Shown here: piece after piece, positions 1-15,876 of the stretch
How the letters are laid out: each line of letters begins with the position of its first letter
How positions within the stretch are numbered: the first letter of the stretch is position 1
Origin: Dolomedes plantarius
Lineage: Eukaryota; Arthropoda; Arachnida; Araneae; Dolomedidae
NCBI GenBank assembly: GCA_907164885.2
Contig: OU015492.1
Coordinates: 41,710,893-41,774,892 of the forward strand
DNA length: 64,000 bases
Reading direction: 5' to 3'
The notes under the pieces: generated by a model
What the model saw: the letters and a program-made list of their open reading frames with translations, nothing else
Database searches by the model: none
Told to the model about the DNA's origin: nothing
Made by a program: the position numbers and the translations under genes

Positions 1-477
1 TCCGTTTATAAGGTAAATCCTCTTTTGCTGGAGTAAATAAAATTACTATGTTTGTAACAATATACAGTACCAGGCATTCTTGTGTATGCATCCATGCAAA
101 AATTCTACAGGGATTGATTAAAATTCTTTTTTTGTCTGTTTTTTTTGGATCATTTTTTTCCTCGCATTAGAATAAAAAACAATAGGTGAATCATACAGGT
201 CAGTTTGATTGTACATTTCGGCAACGTCGCCATGAGCGGTTTAATTAGCATCCACGGACGTCTACAACTGTTCAAAGGTTTCTGTTACAACCGTGAAATG
301 ATCCGATTGGTAACAATGAAAACTGCTTTTGTGTACTGACGTCATCTTGTAAAAGAATGTGTGTCATGGTACTTCGCGAATCACCAATAAATGAAATTAT
401 TAATTTATCAACTCGCCATTCTTCGAGTTTCTTGAATAAATAAATTATTTTCTCGTCTCCAGTGAAATATGTAGAAC
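1..477. other. Unrecognised AT-rich sequence
   Basis: No coding frame, repeat or RNA is recognised. A palindromic TGACGTCA (a cyclic-AMP response element core) sits at 337-344, but a single 8-base match in isolation is weak evidence of regulation. Confidence 0.5.
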
Positions 478-485
478 TTTTATTT

Positions 486-858
486 CAGTGGTTCCCAACC
501 GGTGGTCCTCGCGAGCCTCGGGAGTGGTCAGGCACCACATATAAAAAAGTTGCCAAATAAATGGGTATTTTGAAAGCAATGTTCATTGAATTAGATGGGC
601 CGAATATATCCGATGACTATCAGATGTTGAATTAAAATTTCTTGAAAGTTTAGCAGAATTATTTTATTATTAGAATATGATACGTTAGAATGGGAGTACG
701 TTAATCCTGCATCCCTTTTGACTGAGGGATATTCTACACCCCCCATACCTTGGAAGGTCCCCTCCTGAAGTCGGGGAGGGGGAGGGGAGGGGATGACCCG
801 CACATGGTTCAGTTTCTGGCTTAGTGGTCCTCAGACTTCAGCGGGTTGGGAACCACTG
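486..858. mobile_element. hAT-type MITE, 373 bp, with TIRs and near-perfect 8-bp TSD
   Basis: Both ends carry the 15-base inverted repeat CAGTGGTTCCCAACC, with GGTTGGGAACCACTG at the right end; this is a well-known hAT terminus. The flanking 8-mers are ttttattt (478-485) and ttttagtt (859-866), 7 of 8 identical, as expected for the hAT 8-bp target duplication. The interior encodes no transposase and contains a G-rich stretch near 765-795, so the copy is non-autonomous and must have been mobilised in trans. Seen: ends and duplication. Known: hAT target size. The one mismatch in the duplication suggests some age. Confidence 0.88.
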
Positions 859-1994
859 TTTTAGTTAAACTATCCAGGGTTTAACAAATTCTTTTTTCTA
901 TTTAGAGAATGTCCTGTGAACCAACAAATATCAACTGTACACATCAACAATACAATGATGATTATGAATGACCATCCAAGAAATTCTGTAGCTAATGGAA
1001 CTAATTTTTATTTGGGATATTCAGCTCTTAAGATGTTGCTATAAAAAACGAAATATACTTAACCATTTAAACAATACCAGGTGAACAGAACTTCTTAAAA
1101 TCCAAATACAATAAAAGAGTTTTTTAAGAGGTTTTGGGAACTTATTTGCGCTTTCTACAAGTTTCGTGTAAGTAAGTAAAAAATTATCAGTAGAAGTTTA
1201 ATCTTACAATATCAAATTTTGACATTGCAGATTTTTATAGACGAGAAACTTTAAACTTTTATTTTATTTAGACCTGCCATAAGAATAAACTATTACCCGA
1301 AAACACCTCGCAACCGAATACTAAGGAACTTTCTGCAAAATTGAAATTGTTTTTTACCTTTGATAAAATCTAAGTTTTCATTTGTCAATGCACATAAACT
1401 CACCCCCAAAACATTCGCTCATAGTGTTGGAAGCAATGTTTGATGGTTACACGAACCAAGAATTCGTTTCCATCAAATGTCAGTAAAATTTAGTCTTTCG
1501 AAGAAACACATTTCAATTATTTTGAACAGAATGAGTAATTCTTGTGTGCGGAACTAAAAGAACGCGTCTCAAATACAGAAGGTATTGAATTTCTGAAGTA
1601 AGTAGAAATGTTATTTTTCCAAGTAAATAAAAAGCTGATAGATCACAGAATTTATTATAGAACATGTAATATCCCCCCAAAAAACGGATGTTTTCTAATT
1701 TTTCTGGTTTTAGTAAAATTAATTGTATCAAACGAATAGTTATGCTAAACTCTCCAAACTGAGTTATCACATATTATAATTTATGTGCAGATACAATTTA
1801 TTTATTTATTTTCTTATTTCAAACAATATTACAGAAAAAATGCGCATTTGAAATTATAGACCCTGAAAGAAAAAAAAGGTAAATTTTTTATGCTTCGTTT
1901 ATAAAGCTGAAACGTTCTTACTATATTTATGTACGGTAACAAGCGAAATTCCCAGAAAAAGAAAAATAAGTGCAAGAAAAACTCTTCGAAAATA
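859..1994. other. Unrecognised AT-rich sequence
   Basis: No coding frame or repeat is recognised. Only short open frames occur, none with a known motif. Confidence 0.5.
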
Positions 1995-2310
1995 CACTGA
2001 AGTGCCACTGAATTAGGGATACCTACATAGTAACGAGTTGGGCCTCCTCTGGCCTTGATAACGGCTGCCACACGACGAGGCATAGATTCAACAAGTTTCT
2101 GGAAACGTTCCACGGGAATGGCTTGCCAAATATTGGCTAAAGCTGTCCATAATTCAGTAAGGTTCTTTGGTGCTGTGTGATGGCCTTTCACGCCTTGTTC
2201 CGAAACATCCCAAAGATGCTCAATAGGATTTAAGTCTGGGCCAATAAATTGTCTAGGTGGCCAATTCATGACAGAGAAGTCAGAGGAATGCTCATCCAAC
2301 CAGCTAGTAG
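1995..2310 (-). pseudogene. Tc1-like transposase, C-terminal fragment with its 3' TIR
   Basis: The minus strand encodes the last third of a Tc1-family DDE transposase. It includes the motif around the third catalytic acid, DLNPIEHLWD, and the typical ending VESMPRRVAAVIKARGG. A three-residue interruption (QFI) splits the usual WPPQSPDLNP motif. The frame reads through where the family normally stops (TAC TAT GTA after the GGPTR motif) into the terminal repeat. The element end is CACTGAAGTGCC at 1995, preceded by TA at 1993-1994, which matches a Tc1 TA target. The 5' two thirds are missing: homology stops near 2305, where Helitron-type repeats begin. A 25-base direct duplication follows at about 2320-2356. 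The copy is dead. Confidence 0.85.
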
Positions 2311-2359
2311 CCAACCGGGACTTGTAAGAGGTACAGTCCCGGGACTTGTAAGAGGACAC

Positions 2360-3180
2360 TACTTATACTTTAATACTTTAATACTTTTATGCTTTAATTC
2401 TTTAATTTTTTGGTTGAATTATTTACATTTTACTTAAATTCAATTTAAGTGATACTTTGTTTAGTTTTTATTTATACTATGTTATTTATACTGTTTTTTA
2501 TTCTATGTTATTTATACTATGTTTAGATTTTACATTGATTTTGGTTAACAAAATTGAGATTTTTACTTTTCAGCTTTTAGTGGTCAAATGATGAAAGACT
2601 GATGCTACCTAAATTCTGAGATGTGTATAACGTTTCACACGCTTTATTTTATATATTATTTATACTGTGCTTAGTTTTTAAATTGATTTTGGTTAACAAA
2701 ATTAAGATTTTTTACTTTTCAGCTATTAGTGGTAAAATGATTAAAGGCTGATGCTACCTAAATTCTGAGATGTGTATAACATTTCACATGATTTATTTTA
2801 TATGTTATTTATACTGTGTTTAGTTTTTAAATTGATTTTGGTTAGTAAAATTGAGATTTTTTTTCTTGAAACTTTTCAGCTTTAGTAGTTTATTTTAAAT
2901 GTATATTTTAAGTTTTACTTTTCAGGTTTTTATGCTCCAATGATAATGGGCAAAATTTACCTGAATTCTGAGGACTTTAATTATAAATTTATATTTTTTA
3001 TATTTGATTTTCTTTTTATTTATGCGTATAACATTTCACATGTTTTTTTTTATGTTATTTATACTGTGTTTAGTTTTTAAATTGATTCTGATTAACAATT
3101 ATTCCACAATTTGACATTTTGACTTTACAGTTTTTAGCGGTGCAGTTTGCTAAATGTTTTTGTGTATTACTGCCAAAATA
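2360..3180. repeat. Helitron-derived tandem blocks, about 150-bp units
   Basis: Diverged units built from the same phrases recur here: TTTATACTGTG, TAAATTGATTTTGGTTAAC, ACTTTTCAGC and GTGTATAACATTTCACA. The first two units are offset by 149 bp (GATGCTACCT at 2601 and 2750). The same phrases fill the interior of the Helitron at 13872-17012, so this block is a relic of that family. No 5' TC end or 3' CTAG hairpin was found here. It truncates or abuts the Tc1 fragment to its left. Confidence 0.7.
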
Positions 3181-4109
3181 AATTGTTTTAAAGATTTTCA
3201 TGAATCTTGATGCAAATTGATAAGTAATTAACTGCTATTAATTATAATTAATACACTTTTAATATTCAATAATTAACTTTTTAATTAAATTTTAATTTAA
3301 AATTTAATAATTTACTTGGTATTAACTTTATAAAGTTTATTAGTTTACCTGAATAAAGTTTTTTCTTTAAATGTTTTTGCGCGAGTTTTTCATTATTTAT
3401 TGTATTTATGACCTCAACATCCAATAAAATGGATGAGCTCCACTGAAATATTAAAAAACTTAAATTCATTAATTTCTTGAAAGACACGCATTTTAATTCC
3501 CATTTGTTTTAATGAACTATAATTGTAAAAAATATTTACATTTTATTTTGCTCAAGAGGTTAATGCTGTTCCGTTAGAATTCAATTCCAGACTGGAACAT
3601 AAAAATTTATCTTTTTGTAATGCAGGTAAGCTCATATCATACCAGGTGGAGGTGGGTGTTAATAAGAAAAACAATTTTTTGTTTTTGTGGTGTGGGGGGG
3701 GGAGACTGCAAATTAATAGTGCCTCTTAAAAAAATTCTCCCTCTTACTGAATCTATTCAAAGCCTTCTGTCTGGTGGCCGGATGGCCTGAGCGTAGCTGG
3801 CCGAAGCCCGAGCATAGCAATGGTAATAAAAACAGTGATCTTCAGAAAATTAATTTGGACGGGAATGATGAAATGTATAAAATTTGGCAGTTGAATAAAA
3901 TAAATTTGACTTCAAGTAATTTTATAAAGTGTGGTGTGTATTATCCTTATTGTATTTTTTATATTATTTTAATTTATATTATCATAATAATTGTTTTAAT
4001 GCGGGTTTTTTAAATTACAATCTGGGTTCTTTATTAGATGCAATCTGAGTTTACTACATTTTTCTCGCTGGGATCTCTTATCATAGCACTAAATTCAGGA
4101 TTTGTTAAC
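3181..4109. other. Unrecognised AT-rich sequence
   Basis: Nothing recognised. A 79-codon open frame at 3774-4013 has no known motif, and its second half is simple AT-rich hydrophobic sequence. Confidence 0.5.
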
Positions 4110-4117
4110 GTGTATGC

Positions 4118-4594
4118 TAGGGTGGGTCAATTTTTACTTTTTTTTTAAAATCGATATCGCCTATGGTGGGAAAAGCTGTGTATTACTATCAAATGTTTGT
4201 AAAAAAAATTTTTTTGAAATCAAAATATATTTAGGCCCCCCGCCCAGCCCTTGAAGTTTTTCCAAAAACGTAAAAAAAAGCATTTTTTATTTATATTTTA
4301 ATTTTTGGTTACAAAAAATTTTAACTGCCTGTAGTGAAAATTATTGCATAGCAAGACCCTTTGTTTGTGAAAAAATGTTTTTTGAAATTAAAATATATTT
4401 AGGCCCCCCGCCCCGCCCTTGAAGTTTCTCCAAAAACGTAAAAAAAAGCATTTTTACTATTTTTAAATTTTTTACGTACCAAAAAATTTAACTGCCTGTA
4501 GTCGAAATTGTTACTTAGCAAGTCCCTTTGTTTGTGAAAAAAATTATTTTCATATTGTATCATATTTAAAGCCCCCGCTAGGCCAGCGAAATTT
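4118..4594 (+). repeat. Left long terminal inverted repeat with ~168-bp subrepeats
   Basis: This is the inverted partner of 5971-6448. It carries internal near-copies of a unit with the order C-rich motif, AAAAACGTAAAAAAAAGCATTTT, CTGCCTGTAG and TTTGTTTGTGAAAAA. The tandem structure inside a TIR is reminiscent of foldback-type elements. Confidence 0.85.
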
Positions 4595-4597
4595 GTT

Positions 4598-5722
4598 TTG
4601 AATTTCCTCGATAGATGGTGTGATTGTACTGTGTGGTTTCTTAAAGAGTTTCATAAAAAAAGTTTCATAAAAAAGTTTCATAGAAAATTCATGAATATAA
4701 AGAAGTCTACTGGAAAAACAAGTAAAGCTGCGAAAATTAAATTAAGAAGGTTTCAAAATGATGCAAAATCTACACTGTTTGATATCTCAACATGTAAGTG
4801 TCATAAATTTTCATTGTGCACATGTGAGAAGTCAAGAAAAGTGCCGGTTTTGGAACAAGAATATTTGAAGGACCAGAGATCTTGGACGAAAATGTATATG
4901 TGGAATTTGCATGCTAAAATCACTAGGGTGCTAAAACTTAGAGTGGCAAGGAAAGCAATGGATGTTGAACGTGTGAATAATCAAAAATCTGAAACTGAGA
5001 TAAATAGCCAACCTCAACAATGTGAAAGTATTATGGATGGTAGCTCTACTTCTGAAAGGAAAGATAATTTTTATTTTGATGAGGATTTTAAGCAAGTTGC
5101 TACATCTTAAAAAGAAGTGGACCGGTCCAAAAGTGTATGCAAAAGTTTGGTTTCTCATTAAAAATGAACCTTCATGCACAGCTGGTACACAGAATCTTTG
5201 GGAAGTTATACACTACTCAAGATATCTGAGCAATGAGCTGAAACTAGTAGTGGATCCTGTAAGGCAAATGAATGATTTTATGGTCACCCAGGAAACCTGC
5301 TGATTGCCATGATCAACGACAAACGATCTTATGTGAGGAAATTAGGCTTCAGAAGAATCATGAAGGCCCGAACACTTCCCATTGAAACAACTTGTGATTT
5401 TGTCATTCCGCCTCTCAAATTTCACGCAAACGACTGTGCAGAACTGATCAATTGGATGAAATGTTCACTTACAGAACCTCCACTGAATAAAAATATACCC
5501 ATTGCAGAAATTGAGAAAATGGCTGAAATAGGGGGCTTTATTGAAAGTAAGGTGTGGACTCTTCCATTCTGTACACAAGATGTCGAGAGGGCAGTCAAGA
5601 TAGTGTCAGAGGCATCCTCATCTGTCTGTGGAACAAAAAGTCGCTATGGCTTTATAGATACAACATTGGCGTCTCGAAAGCTGATGCCAAACTTCGAAAA
5701 TAATGTAAAATATAAAGTGTAA
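4598..5722 (+). pseudogene. Unnamed transposase-like protein, internally deleted and frameshifted
   Basis: Three consecutive plus-strand pieces belong to one protein. Piece 1 (ATG at 4691, open to 5110) is basic at its N-terminus, then has a Cys-rich stretch CKCHKFSLCTCEKSRKVP followed by EQEYLKDQRSW; the C-C-C-C spacing could bind zinc. Piece 2 (about 5111-5303, another frame) has KVWFLIKNEPSC and a stretch matching 34830-34950. Piece 3 (5309-5722) has RKLGFRRIMKART and FCTQDVERAVKIVSEAS, then ends in MPNFENN. The more complete relative at 34280 carries about 170 residues that are absent here between pieces 1 and 2, so this copy has an internal deletion near 5110 and cannot encode a working protein. 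I recognise the pattern as one recurring in arthropod proteomes under 'uncharacterized protein', but I know no name or proven activity. Its role as a transposase is inferred only from its position between TIRs. Confidence 0.6.
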
Positions 5723-5970
5723 GATTGCTATATCACTAAACAGGAAAAAAGAAATGCGCCCATATTTGTTTGGAAGGGTGGGTGGGTGCAGAAGGAATTC
5801 GAATGCAGCCACCTCCTCGTGGTGAATTCTGGGTTATTCTGCCATAATTTTGGCAAAATAAGCAAAGAGCTGTTTTAACCCTTTGACACAGATGGAACAT
5901 TGAGTTTAATAATGACTTTAATTTTTAAAATATGTTTATTAAAATTTATGCTTCATAGGGTTAAAATATC

Positions 5971-6448
5971 AAAATTTCGCCGGCCTAACGGGTGCTTTAA
6001 ATATGATACGATATAAAAATATATTTTTTTCACAAACACAGGGTCTTGCTATGCAACAATTTCCACTATAGGCGGTTAAAATTTTTAATACGTAAAATAA
6101 TTTTAAAATAAATAAAAAATGCATTTTTTACATTTTTGGAGAAATTTTAAGGGCCGGGCGGTGGGCCTAAATATAATTTAATTTCAAAAAAAAAAAAATT
6201 CACAAACAAAGGGTCTTGCTATGCAACAATTTCCACTACAGGCGGTTAAAATTTTTGATACGTAAAAAATTAAAAAATAAATAATAAATGCATTTTTTTA
6301 CATTTTTGGAGAAAATTTAAGGACCGGGCGGGGGCCCTAAATAAATTTTAATTTAAAAAAAAATTTACAAACATTTGATAGAAATACACAGCTTTTCCCA
6401 CCACAGGCGATTTCGATTTTTAAAAAAAGTAAAAAACGACCCACCCTA
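5971..6448 (-). repeat. Right long terminal inverted repeat
   Basis: Inverted imperfect copy of 4118-4594. It ends in GACCCACCCTA, next to the second copy of the 8-bp target duplication. Confidence 0.85.
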
Positions 6449-6456
6449 GTGTATGC

Positions 6457-7325
6457 GAATATAAGGATTCTAGCTGACAATTTCATTTTCAATTACATTA
6501 ATTTAAGTAGGACGATAAAACTTTGCTTCTATATTCGATAAGAATATTTGGCCATAAACGTATCCTTATTTTTGACAAAACAAATATTTCTAAATAAGAA
6601 AATATTCCTCTTGAAATAAATTTTCCAATGGAATATATTTAATTTCTTCTGGTTTTAAAGTATCCCCCCTACCCTAAGTCTTTCTCTGTCATTGATAAAT
6701 GGAGTTTCTCCGTTGTTATATTCATTAAAAAAGCTGAAGGGAAACATGCTTTCATTTTGATACACATATGTATGGTTTTCAGTCATATGAATGAATTTCA
6801 TGAGATACATGTCTTTCTTGTTCCCTTTTGTGAACGGGAAGAAAAATGCCCCTTCGTAGGATTACCGCTCTAATTTCTTAAGTAAAGAAACTTTTCTCTA
6901 TTTATGTTTCCTTTCTATTTTCTGATCGTGCAGCTGTGAAGAAAAACTTTGAGACACTATCAGTATTTTTTTTTTCGTCTGTGATTATTGATTGAATTTT
7001 TTTTATTAAAAGTAATGCATTTAAAAAATATTTTCGCTTTAAAAAGTTGGGATAATATTTATATTTTGTCCAATTTTAGGAAAAAAAGAAGTTATTGATT
7101 GCATGCAGAGCAAAGATTAAAAGAAAATATTAGAGGTAAAGATAGTTGCAAATCTGTTCAAAATGTGTATAATTAGAATAGCAATTAATAATATCAAACT
7201 TCTATAATTATCTCAATGATTTGAGTATGAAATTCTTAATTACAGTTCTCTGTCAGTAGAAGTTCGCGGTAACAATTATGAAGCAAAGTACGCACTTCGT
7301 TTCATCAGCATCTAAAATTTTTAGA
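6457..7325. other. Unrecognised AT-rich sequence
   Basis: Nothing recognised. Confidence 0.5.
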
Positions 7326-7537
7326 TGGAAAATTTCATTTTTATCAGTTAAAAAACTAATGATTTTAAAATGTTCCTTGTATATACCTATGTACTAATTA
7401 GATATACATTATAAGGACTAGAATCTACCTTATGGAAAATTTCAATTATATAAGTTAAAAAACTAATGTTTTTAAAATTTCCCTTGTATATGCCTATGTA
7501 CTAATTAGATATCCTTTATACAGACTAGAATCTACCC
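7326..7537. repeat. Two-copy tandem duplication, 107-bp period
   Basis: Copies run 7326-7432 and 7433-7537. Both start TGGAAAATTTC, contain GTTAAAAAACTAATG and end ACTAGAATCTACC. They are diverged by scattered substitutions. No function is suggested. Confidence 0.9.
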
Positions 7538-12773
<5,236 letters not shown>

Positions 12774-13031
12774 GACTATGCTATTGCTGTAATCTGTACA
12801 AATTCAATTCATACCCACTAGTCATCAGTAATGTAACAATGAAATAATGTGTAATATATTTATCTTCAAGTCTTTTAAATGGGATGATCATCATCGGCAA
12901 GGACTTTTTAAGAAACATAAAAAAACATTTTAAAAACCCTACCGACTATGCTATTGCTGTAATCTGTACAAATTCAATTCATACCCACTAGTCATCAGTA
13001 ATGTAACAATGAAATAATGTGTAATATATTT
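12774..13031. repeat. Identical 88-bp direct repeat, 170 bp apart
   Basis: Positions 12774-12861 and 12944-13031 are identical base for base by eye, starting GACTATGCTATTGCTG. The intervening 82 bp are not repeated. Perfect identity in such AT-rich DNA suggests a recent local duplication, or an assembly artefact. Confidence 0.95.
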
Positions 13032-13871
13032 TTCAAAATTCCAATCCCCCCCCCCTTAAACGAAGGCATATTCTCTAAATCGTGAATCTTTTCGTCTTTC
13101 TATATTTCTGTATATTCCTTTTAATTTTTCCTAAGAAATTCTTCCAGTTTTACACTGATATATTTCACGTAGAGTGGCAATATAACAGAGACTGCAGTTG
13201 TCTGGCATGGGGTATGTTCATAAATAAGCACGACTTTAGGTAAAAAGTTTATTTAGAACCTTAATAAACTATAAAATATTAAAAGCAACCCAAAAAACTA
13301 GCTTTCAACAAACAACCTCGATGATCGTTAAACCTATAAACTTAGAACATTAGTACAAACAAAATAAACTCACACAGAAATTTCTAACAATCGAATTTCA
13401 CTACGTCATGTGTCCGATTGTGTGTGCTTCCAGGGGTACCTTTGCCATAGGACCATAGGAACAATTGGGTAACTGTGCTGCCTAGGAGGATACTTTGCTC
13501 TACCTCGAGCTGTATTTATACAAGAAAGAAAGTTCAAATGAACATACATTTGCATAAAATACACTGGAAAAGAAAAACAATGGGAAAACATGCGACTAAA
13601 CCACGGGGAAAACAAATGAAAAACCTCATTAGTAAGGTTATGACGTCAAAAGTTGCCGTGACGTCATTAGCTGTTAGGTAACAAGGGCTATATAAGTCAG
13701 TCTAAAACGATAGCATGAATGTCGGAAAGTAACACAGGTAAACTAAGTCTTATTAACTGAAATTTAGGAAGCTCTTTTAGGGTTTACTTTCCTAACAATT
13801 TATGATGCGCCATTTCCATTTTTCCATTTGCATGTAATGTTGATATGATGTACAGAAAGCTTTAGTCGTAA
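13032..13871. other. Unassigned sequence before the Helitron
   Basis: Holds a C-run near 13047, the possible promoter described separately, and no recognisable gene. I tested 13197-13800 as a solo LTR (TG start near 13197) but found no matching target duplication. Confidence 0.4.
13641..13696 (+). promoter_or_regulatory. Possible Pol II promoter: two CRE palindromes and a TATA box
   Basis: TGACGTCA occurs at 13641-13648 and again at 13659-13666. CTATATAAG, a good TATA box, follows at 13688-13696. A possible splice donor, CAG/GTAAAC, lies downstream near 13737. No coding region follows that I can recognise, because a Helitron starts at 13872. This could be a lone promoter, the U3 part of an undetected LTR, or chance. 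The paired 8-mers make pure chance less likely. Confidence 0.35.
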
Positions 13872-14524
13872 TCTAATATATAAAAATGAATGTTTGTATC
13901 TCTGTAATTGTATAGAAATCCACAGTTTAGGAGCAACGATCGTGAAATTTTGCATACAGGCGTCTTTAAAAACAGCCGAGGGTCTGAAGAACTTCAAAAA
14001 TCGAAATTAATTACCGTTGATTTTTAATTAATAAAAAACCAAAAATTTTGAAACTAAATGTAAGATGTTACACTTTGTGGAATCACCCCTCTGAATATGG
14101 CGTCCACATCAGGGTTAGCTGAAGCGAACAGCGAGCGAAAAGATAAAAATAAATAAAATCAAAAAGTTTCAAGTTACATATTAAGCCAGAATAATAAATG
14201 AAAATAATAATCTTTCAAGTCAGATTTTATACTCTAAAATAAATCGGATCCAACGGCATATTGACACTATCACACGCGATGGAAAATTCGAATCAACCAC
14301 GCTAAGTGTCACAAGATCATTTTTAATCGCTACTGCAACCCCCCTCGCTTATGTCTTTGTGTCTATTGAAGAGTTAAAGACTAAGCTTCTATCCTGCTAA
14401 CTTATTTCTAACTTAAAACTCCTCTTACTCCATAAATACATGTATATTCACCAACCCATAGCAACTTTCCAGTAATTTTAGTACAAATATTCTCCTATTT
14501 ACACATTACACCAGCATGTTATTG

Positions 14525-14580
14525 TGGCGCATTCGGTAAGAGCGTTCATTTACTACACTACACGAAGCGGGTTCGAATAC
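14525..14580 (+). repeat. tRNA-derived SINE head (Pol III box A and box B)
   Basis: TGGCGCATTCGG (14525-14536) fits box A and GGTTCGAATAC (14570-14580) fits box B, at normal tRNA spacing. No acceptor stem pairing or 3' end fits a working tRNA. It sits inside the Helitron, so it was captured or inserted later. Confidence 0.6.
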
Positions 14581-15239
14581 GGATCGTACAGATTTTGCTA
14601 AACCTGTATTTTCAGCTTTTATTTTATTATTTTTTAAATTATTATTATTATTATTTTTATTTATTATTTTTTAAAATTATTTTTGTTTTATTTTATTATT
14701 TTTAAAAATTATTATTTTTATTTTATTTTATTTTTCATATTATTAATGTGTATAACATTTCGTATACTTTTTTTTCTATGTTATTTATACTGTGTTTATT
14801 TTTTTAATGGATTTTGGTAGGTTTATTATAAATTTATGTATTTTATGTTTTACTTTTCAGGAATTTTTGCTCCAATGATAAAGGCTAAATCTTTTCTATG
14901 TTATTTATACTGTATTTAGTTTTTAAATTGATTTTGGTTAACAAACATTCGACAATTTGACATTTTTACTTTTCAGCTTTACTTTCCTAAAGACAATTTG
15001 ACATTTTTCCTTTTCAGCTTCTAGTGGTTTATTATAAATGTATATATTTTATGCTTTACTTTTCAGGATTTTTTTGCTCCAATGATGAAACGCTAAATCT
15101 AGCTGAATTCTGAAGAAATTATTGTAAATTTATGGTTTTTTATGTTGGGTTTTCTTTTTATTCATGTGTATAACATATCACATGCTTTTTATTCTATGAT
15201 ATTTATACTGTGTTTAGTTTTTAAATTGATTTTGGTTAA

Positions 15240-15876
15240 CAAACATTCTTAAAATCCTGGGCAACGCCGGATAAATTATCACCTGTGTAGGTTGATAATT
15301 TATAAATTTTAAAACTGTTACCACATGTATATTTACAGATCCACAAGAACATTCCAATATTTTTAATTAATAAATAACCAACATCTCTCGATTCACAAGC
15401 GTATAGTAGAAGGCGCCACTATTTTAATTTTTTTTGTGTCTATTTCGTTGTTATGTGACGATAAATTTATTTAAAGTACCAGATAAAGAAATCACATGAT
15501 CAGCGTTTAATAAATTAAATTGTAAAAATTAATCTTTAAAAATTCACCAAAAATTAGAAAATGGAGGTAAAGATGCGAAAAGAATTTCATTTTAAAGGAA
15601 TTTTTATGATCTTTTTCGTGATATAAATTTTACAACCCTCAAATTATTATTTTAAATGCAAACTTGAAAAAAGTTACAAAAACAGATTAAAAATTTAATT
15701 TAAAAAAATCTAAGAAGAATTTTTCAAAAATCTTTCTTAGTGCACCCCTACATTATAAGAAGAATCGCCATGCAAAATTTCAGTCCTTTAGGTTCAACGG
15801 TTTGGTCTGTACTTTGTATGTCAGTCAGTCAATCAGTCAGTTAGTCAGTTACGGAACTGTTTTATATATATATAGA
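15240..15876 (-). mobile_element. Second Helitron terminus in opposite orientation
   Basis: Read on the minus strand from 15876, the sequence begins TCTATATATATATAAAACAG after an A. It continues with ACTGACTGA-type short repeats and GTTGAACCTAAAGGACTG, a typical Helitron 5' region. At about 15248-15272 a plus-strand CTGGGCAACGCCGG hairpin remnant marks a decayed 3' end of the outer family. The two signals show at least two Helitrons merged. The left limit is uncertain. Confidence 0.55.

Larger units (their letters stand above)
4118..6448 (+). mobile_element. 2.3-kb DNA transposon with ~477-bp TIRs and perfect 8-bp TSD
   Basis: The element begins TAGGGTGGGTC and ends GACCCACCCTA. It is flanked on both sides by the same 8-mer, GTGTATGC (4110-4117 and 6449-6456). 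The two ends are imperfect inverted copies of each other for roughly 477 bp. Each arm consists of about three units of roughly 168 bp, marked on the left by C-rich motifs at 4231, 4399 and 4565 and on the right near 5985, 6155 and 6322. Between the arms lies a broken frame of a transposase-like protein. An 8-bp target duplication is typical of hAT and some MULE-type elements, so a distant hAT relationship is possible, but the encoded protein shows no hAT motif that I can place. A related core lies at 34280-35360. Confidence 0.85.

Noticed and set aside
2303..2312. CAGCTAGT as a Helitron 3' end
   Set aside because: No GC hairpin precedes it.
3774..4013. 79-codon frame with hydrophobic tail
   Set aside because: The hydrophobic tail is AT-rich simple sequence and no family is recognised.
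13197..13800. Possible solo LTR starting TGTCTGGC
   Set aside because: No CA end with a matching 4-6 bp target duplication could be found.
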